The translations under genes were made by a program, and so were the position numbers. A model generated the notes under the pieces. That model had not been told where the DNA came from. It saw nothing but the letters and a program-made list of their open reading frames with translations, and ran no database searches. A DNA stretch of 64,000 nt from Cyclina sinensis (taxonomy: Eukaryota; Mollusca; Bivalvia; Venerida; Veneridae), in NCBI GenBank assembly GCA_012932295.1, contig JAAONU010000011.1, forward strand, positions 18,439,252 to 18,503,251. Direction: 5' to 3'. Every line of letters starts with the position of its first letter. Position 1 is the stretch's first letter. Below are positions 50,288 to 62,035 of this stretch, piece after piece.

Positions 50288-51409
50288 ATGGAAAATTCAA
50301 ATTTTAGTAAAAATATAAGTGAAATGTTTTCAAAGAACGGGGATCAATACACAGAGAAAGTAAAGAGTTTGCAACAACTTTGCAGAGCAACAGTGTTATC
50401 AAATGTGACATTAGGACGCGTTAAAAGCGTGAGAAATCTCGAGTTACCGAGTCTGCTGAAGGATTTTTTGTGTTCATTTAACATTCCAGACGACTTCGAT
50501 CTAGACGGATTTTACATAGACTATCACTGTAATTTTCCGAACCACGTACACCACAAAGTGCACCAGATTCATCCTGGAAAATGTTTAATAGATGGAGCAA
50601 AAGTTTTAATTAAATCTCAGCATTTGTCGGAAGTATGTAGGAATTGTGATTCGTCGGGAAAGTGTGTTATGCAGTCAAGTAGTGAAAGAGAAATGTGGCT
50701 TCAGCTGAGGCACAAAAATCTTATGTCATGTCTCATGGTTATAAATGACCCTCTGTCACGACGTGTTTGTCTAGTTTTCGAGTTTCCGGGAATAACACTT
50801 CAAGATTTCGTTTTTCGAATGTTCCTGTCAAAACAACAGGTCCCGGAGATTATATCCTGGCAGGTGCTTTTAAAACTGACCACAGTTTTAATCTACCTTG
50901 AGAACAATGGCCTAATCCCATGGGAATTATGTCACCCCCAGAATGTTGTGATAACGAACAAAGGAGAAGTAAAATTAGAAAACTTATTACTCTATCTGCC
51001 AATGAAATCTGGTTCAAGATATCAGACCAACACAGCAAAGAAATTATCTCCCGAGCAGACAAAGGGCGAGGAAGTCACCTCAAAAACGGTCGTATGGGGC
51101 CTAGGACGGATCTTGTATGAAATTTGTGCAAGACTTCCCAGGAGAGGTCCAACACTTAAAGCAACGAACATTCCACCGATGTGTTACAGCCAGGCTGTCA
51201 ACTGCACTAAGGAACTGTCAAAGGTCATGTGCGAGTGCCTTAGGACCAACCCAAGTTCGAGACCAACCCTTAGTGCTGTTAGACAACGTGCAGAGAGACA
51301 GATTGAAAAGCTGAAGGTCAACAATTATGACACACGCTTAGAATCAAATTTGTTAACTCTGATGAGATCTTTAGATCGGCTTCCTCTTTCCGGGGGCTTT
51401 TTGAGATAG
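50288..51409 (+). CDS. N-terminal SOCS box plus NEK-like pseudokinase, single exon, 373 aa
   Basis: One uninterrupted frame from ATG 50288 to TAG 51407-51409. Residues 27-36 (SLQQLCRATV) fit the Elongin BC-box pattern exactly, and 48-61 (VRNLELPSLLKDFL) fits a Cullin5 box, so 26-64 reads as a full SOCS box, unusually at the N-terminus. Residues about 90-345 look like a kinase fold: VLIK (K109, like VAIK), EREMWLQLRH (helix C), a WELCHPQN loop (212-219) where HRDLKPEN is expected, KLEN (229-232) where DFG is expected, SPEQ (254-257, like APE), VVWGLG (268-273, usual Asp lost), and NPSSRPT (321-327). With the HRD and DFG residues gone it should be inactive. The SPEQ and RPT styles resemble NEK kinases, but this is tentative. 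A role as substrate receptor of a Cullin5 ubiquitin ligase is inferred. Confidence 0.85.
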   Translation: MENSNFSKNISEMFSKNGDQYTEKVKSLQQLCRATVLSNVTLGRVKSVRNLELPSLLKDFLCSFNIPDDFDLDGFYIDYHCNFPNHVHHKVHQIHPGKCLIDGAKVLIKSQHLSEVCRNCDSSGKCVMQSSSEREMWLQLRHKNLMSCLMVINDPLSRRVCLVFEFPGITLQDFVFRMFLSKQQVPEIISWQVLLKLTTVLIYLENNGLIPWELCHPQNVVITNKGEVKLENLLLYLPMKSGSRYQTNTAKKLSPEQTKGEEVTSKTVVWGLGRILYEICARLPRRGPTLKATNIPPMCYSQAVNCTKELSKVMCECLRTNPSSRPTLSAVRQRAERQIEKLKVNNYDTRLESNLLTLMRSLDRLPLSGGFLR

Positions 51410-54400
51410 TTAGATGATAGAATATGATGCACACGAGTGTATTTTATTTAAAAGCCTAGTTTTTTAGAAAGTGTCTCACGTATGCTGAGCCTGATCAATT
51501 TATCATTCCAGAGTACTGAAATTTCGCTGATATGTATCTTTATTTATAAGATACATCACAAAAATCGATGTGAATTCATCAAACTTTTAAATGTGCTCGT
51601 TTAAACTGTCTACCTGTCTCTCACGTTCACCACTCAAGCACTATTGATTTGAAAGGAATACTGAGATTTTCTTTGCGGAATGAGATTTTTGGTTTTTCCT
51701 TCAGGCCTAAAACAGAGCTATCGGTATCCAAGATTTAAATTAGTTTTACTAGAATTCGTTTCAGATTACTTTCATGTTGCTTTAAATCATATAATCTCGA
51801 TTTAATTTCCTTTCATTAGGGTTTCACGGCGATGCGATCAGCATGGATGTGCATGAGCTATCATGTATAAATCGCGGGGTTTTCGGCGAGATTTTTATTG
51901 ACATTTCAATTGTGAATTATTGATTTCCTACAAAAATTGTTGACATTTTAACCACCGGCCGTGATTCTGTTAACATTAACAATTCAAGTATCCTTGACCT
52001 TGCCCCGAGGCGTCCCGATGATAGTGGCGTATCGGGGATATATCACCAACAGGTGAAGATTGCGACTTAAAATAGTTGTTAACGGACTGTTTCAATGTCG
52101 GGACGGTAACTCGGCAGTAACAGAAACCGAAGATCAAAACCCCAAATACAAAATTTAGATCTTTTTAATTCTTGTTCAATGTTCCCGCATTTCACTGAAG
52201 AATGTTCTTTATCAGGCTAATATTCTAAACATGCGTTGGATAGTAATTATTCTTAATCAAACTACAATTTGCAGCGGCGGTATAGGAATCTGGAATAATT
52301 ATAGACCACTTGACTTTTAAAGTTCAGCGTTAGTCAGAACGGAAATGGCGTTGTCTGGTTTCTATACTAACGAACTATTTTTCCTGATAATCGCTACTTC
52401 AGCCTGTAATCCTTTTCGCTCAATGTCCAAATTGAAAAATTGTAAGTTTAAACTACTGAAACATCTTTTCATCAGCCAAAGCGTTCTTAAATAGTGTTTT
52501 CCCAGTTCTACTGAAAATTTCAGTATCTGGAAGAGCGCTGAACTAAAAAAAAAAAACCAGCCACATCGCCATGCTGCTTTGAGCGTGACTGTTAAATACG
52601 AGACATAATAATTTTCAAAGAAAGAATATTGTTGCATTGTCATTATAGATTGCTGGAATTCATTGTATTTCCATAGAAACGGTGACAGAATAATAAAATA
52701 ATGATTCTATTTTTTCCTTGTTAAAGAAAATCTAAACCACAACTGGGTTTCGTGTTACAGCTTACACTTTCTAGGAAAACGCTCGAGGAACTCGAAAATC
52801 AGTATAATGACACTGTACAATAATATAATATTTCTGGTTAAAGGTTTAATTAGGGATTTGTGCTCACAGTTTTGCCTTCTCTGGTTTCATTAAGTGTTTC
52901 ATTTCATTAGAAAGTTGCCCTCAAATAATTCAACTGTTGTTTACTACAAACTGTGTTTTTTCCTCAAACTACAAGGTAGTTGGCGTATTTTGTACGTTCG
53001 TTGTTATTTTTGTCTTAGAATTGTAAGGGCGGGTTATACACCTGTATTGTTTCTGCTTAGATCATGGTTGATAAATCTAATATAATTGTAGATTAGATGA
53101 TGAAAGGTGACTTATAAGATCTTCTTGTCCTTGTAGGATATTATTGCCACTGTTAAGACATTCTGATAATTGATTACACACCTTCCAAGGTCTCAGTCCC
53201 TGTCAACACTAATATAACAAATAGTTAATCCAGCAAGGGCTGTTCCAAAAGTACCGGTGTGTATATTGTAACACAGGGTATGCACACACAGGTACAAACA
53301 AGTTTAGCATTTTAGAGAGAAAAAACACATGGTTACTTAAAAGTATGAATAAGAACAAAAGAAAAACAACTATCAATTCACAATTTTCACTTTCCTTCAT
53401 TTGTTTTTGTTTAATCCATTTAGAGATAGTACAAATAGACCAGCCCTTGAACCCATGTGGTATCTTACTAACAACGTCAAAAACCTGTTTCCAGAATATG
53501 TCGCATCAGCATTTTAACATTTTTTGTGTCTGTGTACTACTCAGTCTAAATTAGAGACAATTGTCTGCATAAATAACTTTTCCACAGTGTTGTAGAGTAT
53601 AAAAGAAAATGCTATATCTTTCTTTGCTATGGAACTTGAAATTCATTTTTTTTCTCAGTTTAGAATGAGCAAAGTAAAAACGATCCTCCCAATAAATTGT
53701 ACATTTCTATGTAATTGATTAGAAATACCTGCATGTTTTTTCTCTAAACAGAATTGCTTTTTGTAATGAACCATTTAAGCAAGTTTGATACAATTTTCAC
53801 ATTGTGGCCAATATTCAATGAGATAATGATGCATGCCATGACTAAGTTGCATTTTTCTTGCCAATTTGCAGGTATTTTTAGAAGAGTAATTTTTGCTGTT
53901 TTATTTTTTTACCCACCAAGATATAAAACAGAAATGTACATTGTAACACCATTTGTCTCACCTCAATGTGCCTTTGATTAAGTTATTTTACTTTTACATC
54001 TATTTATTTATATATTACAACTATTACTGTAATTGTCTATTTTCAATGTATTTTTACGAATTGTTTTAAATGACAGTAATATACTAGTTATAATTATCAT
54101 TTTTCATTCATTAGATGTATTGCTGTATTCAATTTAAACTTTTGTGTGGAGTGACATGCACTACATTATGACAGAATCTTTAATTATGACATAATTCCTT
54201 TAACTTTGAAATGTGTGTCATAATACCATTCAGTTTGAAAGATAATTATAAAATTAATTTAGAAAAAAAAACTCAAGTGACGGGACTTTTACGTTTTTCC
54301 AGTTTTTGCCTGACCTCTCCTTTTAAAGTTTGGTAGCTACATGTACCATTTGCCCCATTTTATTCCAGTTTTGCATCGGTGGTAATTCATCAATTCAGTC

Positions 54401-57400
54401 AGGTGTTGTCACTTGAAAATGGAATTGGGTTGAATTACATTTTTTTTTTCCGAAAAAGAGACTAAATTTGAAACCCCCTGATTCAGTGGAAAATTAACAT
54501 CCTTATGTTTTAGATAAAAATAATGAGTCAATTATTCTGGTATCATCTAAAATGGTGGAAAATACGGTATGATATTTTAGGTTTTTGGCATGGATGATTA
54601 GTATTGTTACAAAAAAATATAGAATTTCAATAGCATCTCAGATTATTATGTATAATATGTCGTGAATTTTTAATCTGTTGCCATTTTCTTAATTGTGTGC
54701 TGAACAAAAAAGATTATATAATAGTTTTCTTGGTTTTATGCAATGTTTTTCCCCCCAGGGATTTGACTACCATATAATTGTCTTAAATGAAATGCTTCTT
54801 TCTCAAAAAGTGGTGAAGAATATCATGCAACAATCACATGGTGATTCTAATGAAATGATAAATCAAGAATAATATTGTCAGTCAGACACATCCTAAAAAG
54901 AATTGTGTACATATTTTCAAAGATTTTTTTTAATTTTCAGTTGTATAATTTATTTTTTGAATTTGATAATAGATTCTCATTTGTTATCAATGAATGTTTT
55001 CATAATTTTGCAGGAAAAGGTTGTGAATGTTTTTAAAGGCCTTACGTTCACTGTGACATCATATGTTAATCCATATTGTGTTCAATATTGAGTTAATTAT
55101 CAGTATTTGAATTTTACAGTTGATTTAGGATAATGTGACAGTGATCTGTAGAAGAGTCCACTCTTGATTAAATGGAGAGTGCCATGTTTGTGTATATATT
55201 TTTAAATGCTTATTGATTCAGGCAACATGTATGGGCATGATACTACATTTTGATATTTTTACACTACTATCAGATTATCCTAAGTTGACTGTAGTAACTG
55301 TAGCTTTTTGTAGACTGTTGTAATTTTATATTGTGTAGGTTCAGTGAAGCACAATCATAATTACGGTGAAGTGCATAGTGACCTCTGATTGTTTTGGACT
55401 GAACTTATAAGCAGTATTTTGTCCTAGATTAGATAATTTTGCATTTTATTAAGTTAGCCTACTGGCTTATTTTTGATTAAATTGTATAAGCATTTCAATT
55501 CAGACATCAGGTTTTAAATGTATATTTTTATATATTGGATCTGTTACACAATATAAATGTTTATTTAATGTGAAAAAAAATGAAATATTGTTTTATGTGA
55601 TTTTAAATAAAAGTGAAAAATATTGATTTTTTTTTTCATCATATGTTTAAAATGAATTTGATAGCCTTCAATTGCCTAGTATGAATAGATTAATGACATT
55701 TCTGAGTAAGCCTTATTGGAGAAGGGTTGTAAAATTCATCTTAATAAAACTTGTGGTACTAATTTTCTGGAATGGATTGATATTTCCACAACTTTCATAC
55801 ATATCCTGTTAATAAATGTTAAAATATATCAGACACAATTTGCATATAATTCAGGAAGTTCTAAAATAAGAATACCAAAAAAAAACAATTGTATATTTTT
55901 TAAGAAAAATTGAGCTTTTTTACATTGTGTACTGCAGGCATGTGTATACATGTATATTAATTTTTTGTCAGTTTTATTTGAATTTCTTTGATTTGTGGTT
56001 TACAGCAAATAGTATTTATGCATGCATATTTTTATCAGCATTGATTTATTTTATGGATTTGCTATGAGTCCTCTTATTATCTGACTAAGATGAAATATCA
56101 ACACTTCATACAAAACATACTTGGAATGAATGCCTTGAGAAAAAAAACGTTAATCACTAGCTTTCCAAGATCCTTGTTGCATGTTTCTCAAAATCAAAAT
56201 AGATCATTGTTACACAAATTACTTCTCCTGTCTAAGAATGAGAAACTGACATCTGTAGAGGTTGGTATCTGGGTTTTGTCAAACAAAGAGGGAAGGATAT
56301 AAGTATGCCTAATTTCCTCACCATTTAATTTTCAGTTCCTTTTTTTTTTTTTTGCTACAGAAATTCTTTTGATTTTTGAAATGCTAAAACAAATAGCTAC
56401 CAAGGAAAATTGTCATGGGAACCAAGGAAAATGTACCATAGCAACAAAAAAGATTTATACAGTTATCAGTCGGTGGCAGCAGAAATCAAAAGGCATTTGA
56501 CATAAATTATCACATCATATTTATAATGTGATACAAAAGTCATTCCACTCCAATCAAATACATATCATTTCCATAGAAACTGTATTCCTTTTATATGCAA
56601 TGTACAGTTATATGTTCTTATTTGTTACTTTTATCAGTTATTACTACCCAATTTCAGTTTTTGTTGTTTTTATTTTGCTAATTTTGTTTTCAGGGTATAG
56701 AAATTACAGAGGAATGCAATAAATTGATTATTTTGATTTATGATTTTGCTGTCTGTTTTTTTTTTTCTGTTCTCATTCATTTTTGTTGTCTCATTAGTTT
56801 CTTGGATTTTGTGTTACAAATTACCTTTGATGTCGACTCAAATGCAGAGTTTATTTTGCATGGTCTTATTTTGCATATCTTCAGATTTTTTATTTCCTTC
56901 AATAGTATGGAATTGCCGTGTGAAAACCATGCATGCTTTTATTGCCAAGGGTAAAGCTGTAGCTGAAATCTGCATTTTCCTCTGTACTTTATCATAATAT
57001 GAAACAGTTCTGTTACATCTCTTTGCCAAGTTGGTTTTGCATACAATCATTAAAACTGCATTGTTATCTCAACATATTTAAGCATGTGAAATTAAAATAC
57101 TGAAAACTTCAAACGTTTTCAGATTTCAGAATTAGCCTAAATGTTGATGTTGAAAAGTTAAAATAGGTAAAGAAAAACCCAGAATTTAAAGAAAAAAAAA
57201 TTATTAAAAAGTTTATTAACCCAGCTTTACCACATAGGTACAACACAGTGGTAGCACTTGTAGATGCAAATTATAAACACAAGTCTGAAAGTCCAAATAC
57301 ATTTTTAAAGTTTAAGAACTTTATTTACCTAGTAAGTATTACTTAGCATCAATCAAGGGATATTTTCCTTTTATTTTTCTTGGGAAAAAAAAAATGAAAT

Positions 57401-59480
57401 TTTAGTGTATATTTTGGAACTAATTTTTGGTCAAGTGGTTTGCAAGCTGGACAGGCAGTGTCTGGGTTTGATGTATATTTGTGAACATTTCCAACTATAA
57501 TTCTGGTCCAAATGAAAAAGGGTACTGTTGCAATTAGTGCTGACCCCAACTGAAAATTTTGTAGGGAAAAAGGTAACTGCTTTGAGCTTAAATAGAAAGT
57601 TTTTCAACCACTCAGTTCTTTTAGCTTTACCATTAATGCTGGAAGTTCACCTACTAGATTTTACTCTAAGTTTAGCTTAGAGTGTTTTAAGTATTATATA
57701 ATACTCAACAGATCAAATTGTTTCCCTCCTGAAAACAAGCTGACAATTTTGATACAACTTTGTTCATTTAACATGCTTCTTAAACTCACTTAGGGACAAA
57801 ACAGGAGACTTCATTATAAAACAGACATTTTTCTTTCCATTTGTTAAGATTATCCAGATAACATACACTATTTCCAGATCAACTTCCTTAATACCTTAGA
57901 CTTGACCAAGTTATTATTTTATAGATTTTTGGATTGCTCCTATCTAATGCCAGATTATACTTTTTGTCTGTTACTACAGGTGGTCTGCTGCCTGTTAACA
58001 CCACACAGGAGTTGCCATGGATATGCATCATAAAAATTATCAAATTCTCACAAAGTAACAGGGCTGTGTTTACAGGGTGCACAAAAAATCTATAATGTAA
58101 TTTACATGTAATACATTCTAATTCATGCCTGTTTCACAAGTTTTTTTCTGCTGACCTGTTTTAAGATGATATACAGAATTAAAGCTTGTGGTGCATAGAA
58201 TTAAAGTTTTCATAAATCATGAAAACAATGCCTTCAAAGGCATTTTGCATTAGTAACAAATTATAGACCATTGGTTCTTTCAGTTTTAATAACTTTATGA
58301 AAATTGTTATGAAAACATACCAAAACAAATAGCATACCTGTGGAAAAGACGTCATTCATAATGAATTTGCAATGTATTCATTTATTATTTAAGGTAATAC
58401 AAGAATTTCTTCTTCAAAATTTTAATTGCTAACATGGTTTGCATCCTGACACAACCATATTCAGTCAGTAAATGATAATTAATGCAGGTGGTATCAGTTA
58501 AGCTTCCAGTACCAGTTTCTTTTCCCCTATAAGAAATTTCATTAACATGTAGTATCTGGTTTCACTTTTAAACTATAAATCAATAACAGATAAAAGAGAC
58601 TCTTAAGTCAGTGACTTCCACAAAGGCTAACCACTCAAATGCATATATTGCATAAATATTGCATACTCGAGCCAGAACAGGTTAAATTAAAGTGCAACCT
58701 GACCAGACCAATTTAATGGCAAATGTTAATATTCTCCTGCAAAATTTTGAATATTTTTGAAAAAGCCGCTTTTGTAAATTTCTTCTGAAACAGCAACAGA
58801 AAAAGGATTTATGACATTTTACAAAACAAAATCTGTACATTAATACAGGAACATTTCATTTTGAAATGAGAAACAGCTAATCTTGCAAATCTCCTATATA
58901 AAAAAAACAAAAGAAAAGCAGAGGCATGATTGACAGTCAGACAGACTTTATTTATCTAATGTATTTACACATTGATGAAAGTTTTATGAAATGGAATAGT
59001 TTTAAAATGCACTTTTCTTGGCCTATTTTCCTTGTAACAGGATCACTTCAAATAGAGATGCATTTTCTAAAATAAGTTTATCATAATGATTAAATTCTTG
59101 CCTTATGTAAACTTAAGTTTATTTTACTTAGAAACTGCATTGTAGTTGTTCCAGGGACCTGTTACCTGCAAGCTGTCAGAATTGATTTGTTTTGTACAAT
59201 TTATTTACACAAGTAGGTAAATTATGCTAAATAAATTTGTTTATTGTTTACATAATGCAATAACGTGTTCCTCCTAACGATGACATTAATGAGATAGCAC
59301 TGTAAATTATTTTCTTTTCTAGTACTGTACATGGAAATGGTTGTCAGAAACACAGCAATACAGTAAGTGACTACACATTAGTTACCTGTCAAAATCAAAT
59401 GACCCTTACAGTTTAGACCATCCCTTATGTCATCTGGTCTTCAACGTGATAACTTTCTGGTACTTACAGAATTTAGAAGT
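51410..59480. other. Long AT-rich region without a supported gene
   Basis: It probably starts with the 3' UTR of the pseudokinase gene; AATAAA at 52692-52697 is one candidate signal. A slightly GC-richer patch lies at 51810-52100. Short frames further on (for example 54903-55091, 56528-56997) are AT-rich, hydrophobic and without family features. I found no multi-exon gene on either strand. Confidence 0.5.
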
Positions 59481-59489
59481 TGCCAGTGC

Positions 59490-59735
59490 CAAGGGGAGAT
59501 CACTGGTCCAGTGGCTACACATAGGACTTATAACGTTTGATGCCCCACCTGGATGAGATGTTTAACCAATTTAAGGCCCCAAATAACAGTATATATATTT
59601 ACACTTAGCCTGTAAAAGAACCAGGAGTATCCCTGGAAGGAGATGTTTTCAGTATTTCAGTTTCCCCCCACAACCTAAAACAACTAAGCTGAAGTAGGAA
59701 AGTTAGCCATATGGCCAACCTGTCCTCACAAGAAA
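59490..59735 (-). repeat. Dispersed repeat, copy 2 (inverse of 8170-8335)
   Basis: On the minus strand it reads GGTTGGCCATATGG, TTGTTTTAGGTTGT, and then a block ending TCCTGGTTCTTTTACAGGCT, in the same order as the copy near 8180. It extends further, to a CACTGGACCAGTGATCTCC segment near 59490. No coding potential. Confidence 0.5.
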
Positions 59736-60829
59736 TAATCTCAAATTGATGGACAAATTTCTTGAGTCCTTAAAAATCAGTTTCAGTTTTCTTTTCTTAC
59801 ACACATTGGTAATGCTATCTAGAAACTGATATTCAAATATCAATATTATTATCCCCGCTACCCCCCTAAAAATGATAAATTGAACAAAATAGTCATTTTG
59901 GAATAGTTATAATTGCTTACATTTATTTCGGTATACACAAGTGTTGTGAAAACAAAATCACTTTTCAGCTGATGAGGCATACAAGGTAACTAGTAATGCC
60001 ACAGAATCATTAAGATTTTACCTGTCTTAATCAAACAGGGATGTAACAGTAGTTTAACTATGGTGATTCTTCTGCTGGTTCAGTTGTGGTCAAACCCTGT
60101 CAGAAATGATACAATCTATTATTATAGACTAGTATTATTGATGTTCTAATTCTGACAAGTTTCAACCATAGCTAGTTCAAAATTACCTGCCTTGCACCAT
60201 ACCAACAATTCTTTGCCATTATACGGTTTGCAATGTACTGCAAAATACTGCTTTCTTGTTACAGCTCAGCAACTTGCTACCTGGATGGCTAATACAAAGA
60301 CCTTCTCAAATCAAGTTTCACTTCTGCACACAAGCACATGAATTCTGTTTCTAATACTTGTTAATGACACAAATTCTTTTACTCAAATATATCAAAAGCT
60401 ACTTATGCATTGTCATCAAAAACTAATTAGAAATGTAGATGACAGCTGAGTAACTTGTACTGAATGCATTTCATCAGAACTTAAAGCATTTCTCAATATT
60501 CTTCAGCTTCATATTTCTTTTTCTACTGTCAGTCCCCTGTGATTTATAATATAGAATGTTTTAGCAGTTTATTCAGATCATACATTCTCAGTTGTCAGTA
60601 TTTGTATACAGAACTGAAATCAATAGTTTTGTCTTAAAGACAGTTCTAAATTTACTGAATGAGAAAATACAAGATTGTAGAGCTCAGATTTCCGCATAAA
60701 AAGACAAACAGTACCATGACCCAAAAAAAATGTAGCAGTGACAGAAAGTAGCTGCCTTAAGTTTTTATTTCAATATTTTGTATTAAATTTTTGCGACTAA
60801 TACCTCAAGGTTTGTAGTTTAGGTTATCA

Positions 60830-62035
60830 TAATGTATAATGTACAATTAGAAACCGGGGGTATACAAAATAATACCATGTAGGGTACCTTTAGAAAATGG
60901 GGGTACACTAAAATAATTCCATGTAATGTACCATTAGAAACTGGGGGTATGCTAATAATACCATGTAATGTACCATTAGAAACCGGGGGTATGCTAAATA
61001 ATACCATGTAATGTACTATTAGAACAGGAGTCTATGCTGAATAATACTATACGTATCATTAGAAACTGGAGGGTATGTTAAATAATAACATGTAATGTAC
61101 CATTAGAAACTGGAGGCTATGCTAAATAATACCATTTAATGTACCATTAGAAACTGGTGGCTATGCTAAATAATAACATGTAATGTATGGTTAGAAACTG
61201 GAGGCTATGCTAAATAATACCATATAATGTACCATTAGAAAATGGAGGGTATGCTAAATAATAATATGTGAAGTACGATTAGAAACTGGAGAGTATGCTA
61301 AATAATAACATAATGTGCCATTAGAAACTGGAGGGTATGCTAGATAATATTATGTAATGAACCATTAGAACTGGATGGTATGCTAAATAATACCATGTAA
61401 TGTACCATTAGAAACTGTTGGCAAGCTAAATAATACCATGTAAAGTACCATTAGAAACTGGAGGGTATGCTAAATAATACCATGTAATGAACCATTAGAA
61501 CTGGATGGTATGCTAAATAATACCATGTAATGTACCATTAGAAACTGTTGGCAAGCTAAATAATACTGTGTAAAGTACCATTAGAAACTGGAGGCTATGC
61601 TAAATAATACCATGTAATGAACTGATAGAAACTGGAGGGTATGCTAAATAATACCATGTAATGTACCATTAGAAACTGGTGGCTATGCTAAATAATACTA
61701 TGTTAAGTACCATTAGAAACTTGAGGCTATGCTAAGTAATACCATGTAATGAACCATTAGAAACTGCAGGGTATGCTAAATAATATCATGTAATGTACCA
61801 TTAGAAACTGGTGGCTATGCTAAATACTAGTAATACCATGTAAAGTACCATTAGAAACTGGAGGGTATGCTAAATAATACCATGTAATGTACCATTAGTA
61901 ACTGGGGGTATGCTAAATAATACCATGCAATGTACCATTAGAAACTGGTGGCTATGCTAAATAATAACATGTAAAGTACCATTACAAACTGGAGGGTATG
62001 CTAAATAATACCATGTAATGTACCATTAGAAACTA
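60830..62035 (+). repeat. 43-bp satellite, subfamily A (about 28 units)
   Basis: Tandem units near 43 bp with the landmarks ACCATTAGAAACTGG, TATGCTAAATAATACCATG and TAATGT. Copies differ by substitutions and one- or two-base indels. A block of three units (CTGGATGG followed by CTGTTGGCAAG) occurs at 61371 and again at 61501. The short minus-strand frame at 60819-61007 is an artefact. Confidence 0.85.

Noticed and set aside
52345..52494. 49-residue + strand frame with good start context and a hydrophobic N-terminus
   Set aside because: Too short, no homology I recognise, poor hydrophilic remainder, and it could be chance within the pseudokinase 3' region. Ribosome profiling would be needed to revive it.
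52362..52643. 93-residue minus-strand frame
   Set aside because: No domain features, A/T-run-derived Phe tract, no splice or promoter support.
57430..57480. Possible second tRNA-like SINE head (GTCAAGTGG and GGTTTGATG)
   Set aside because: Both boxes deviate from consensus and no stems fold convincingly.
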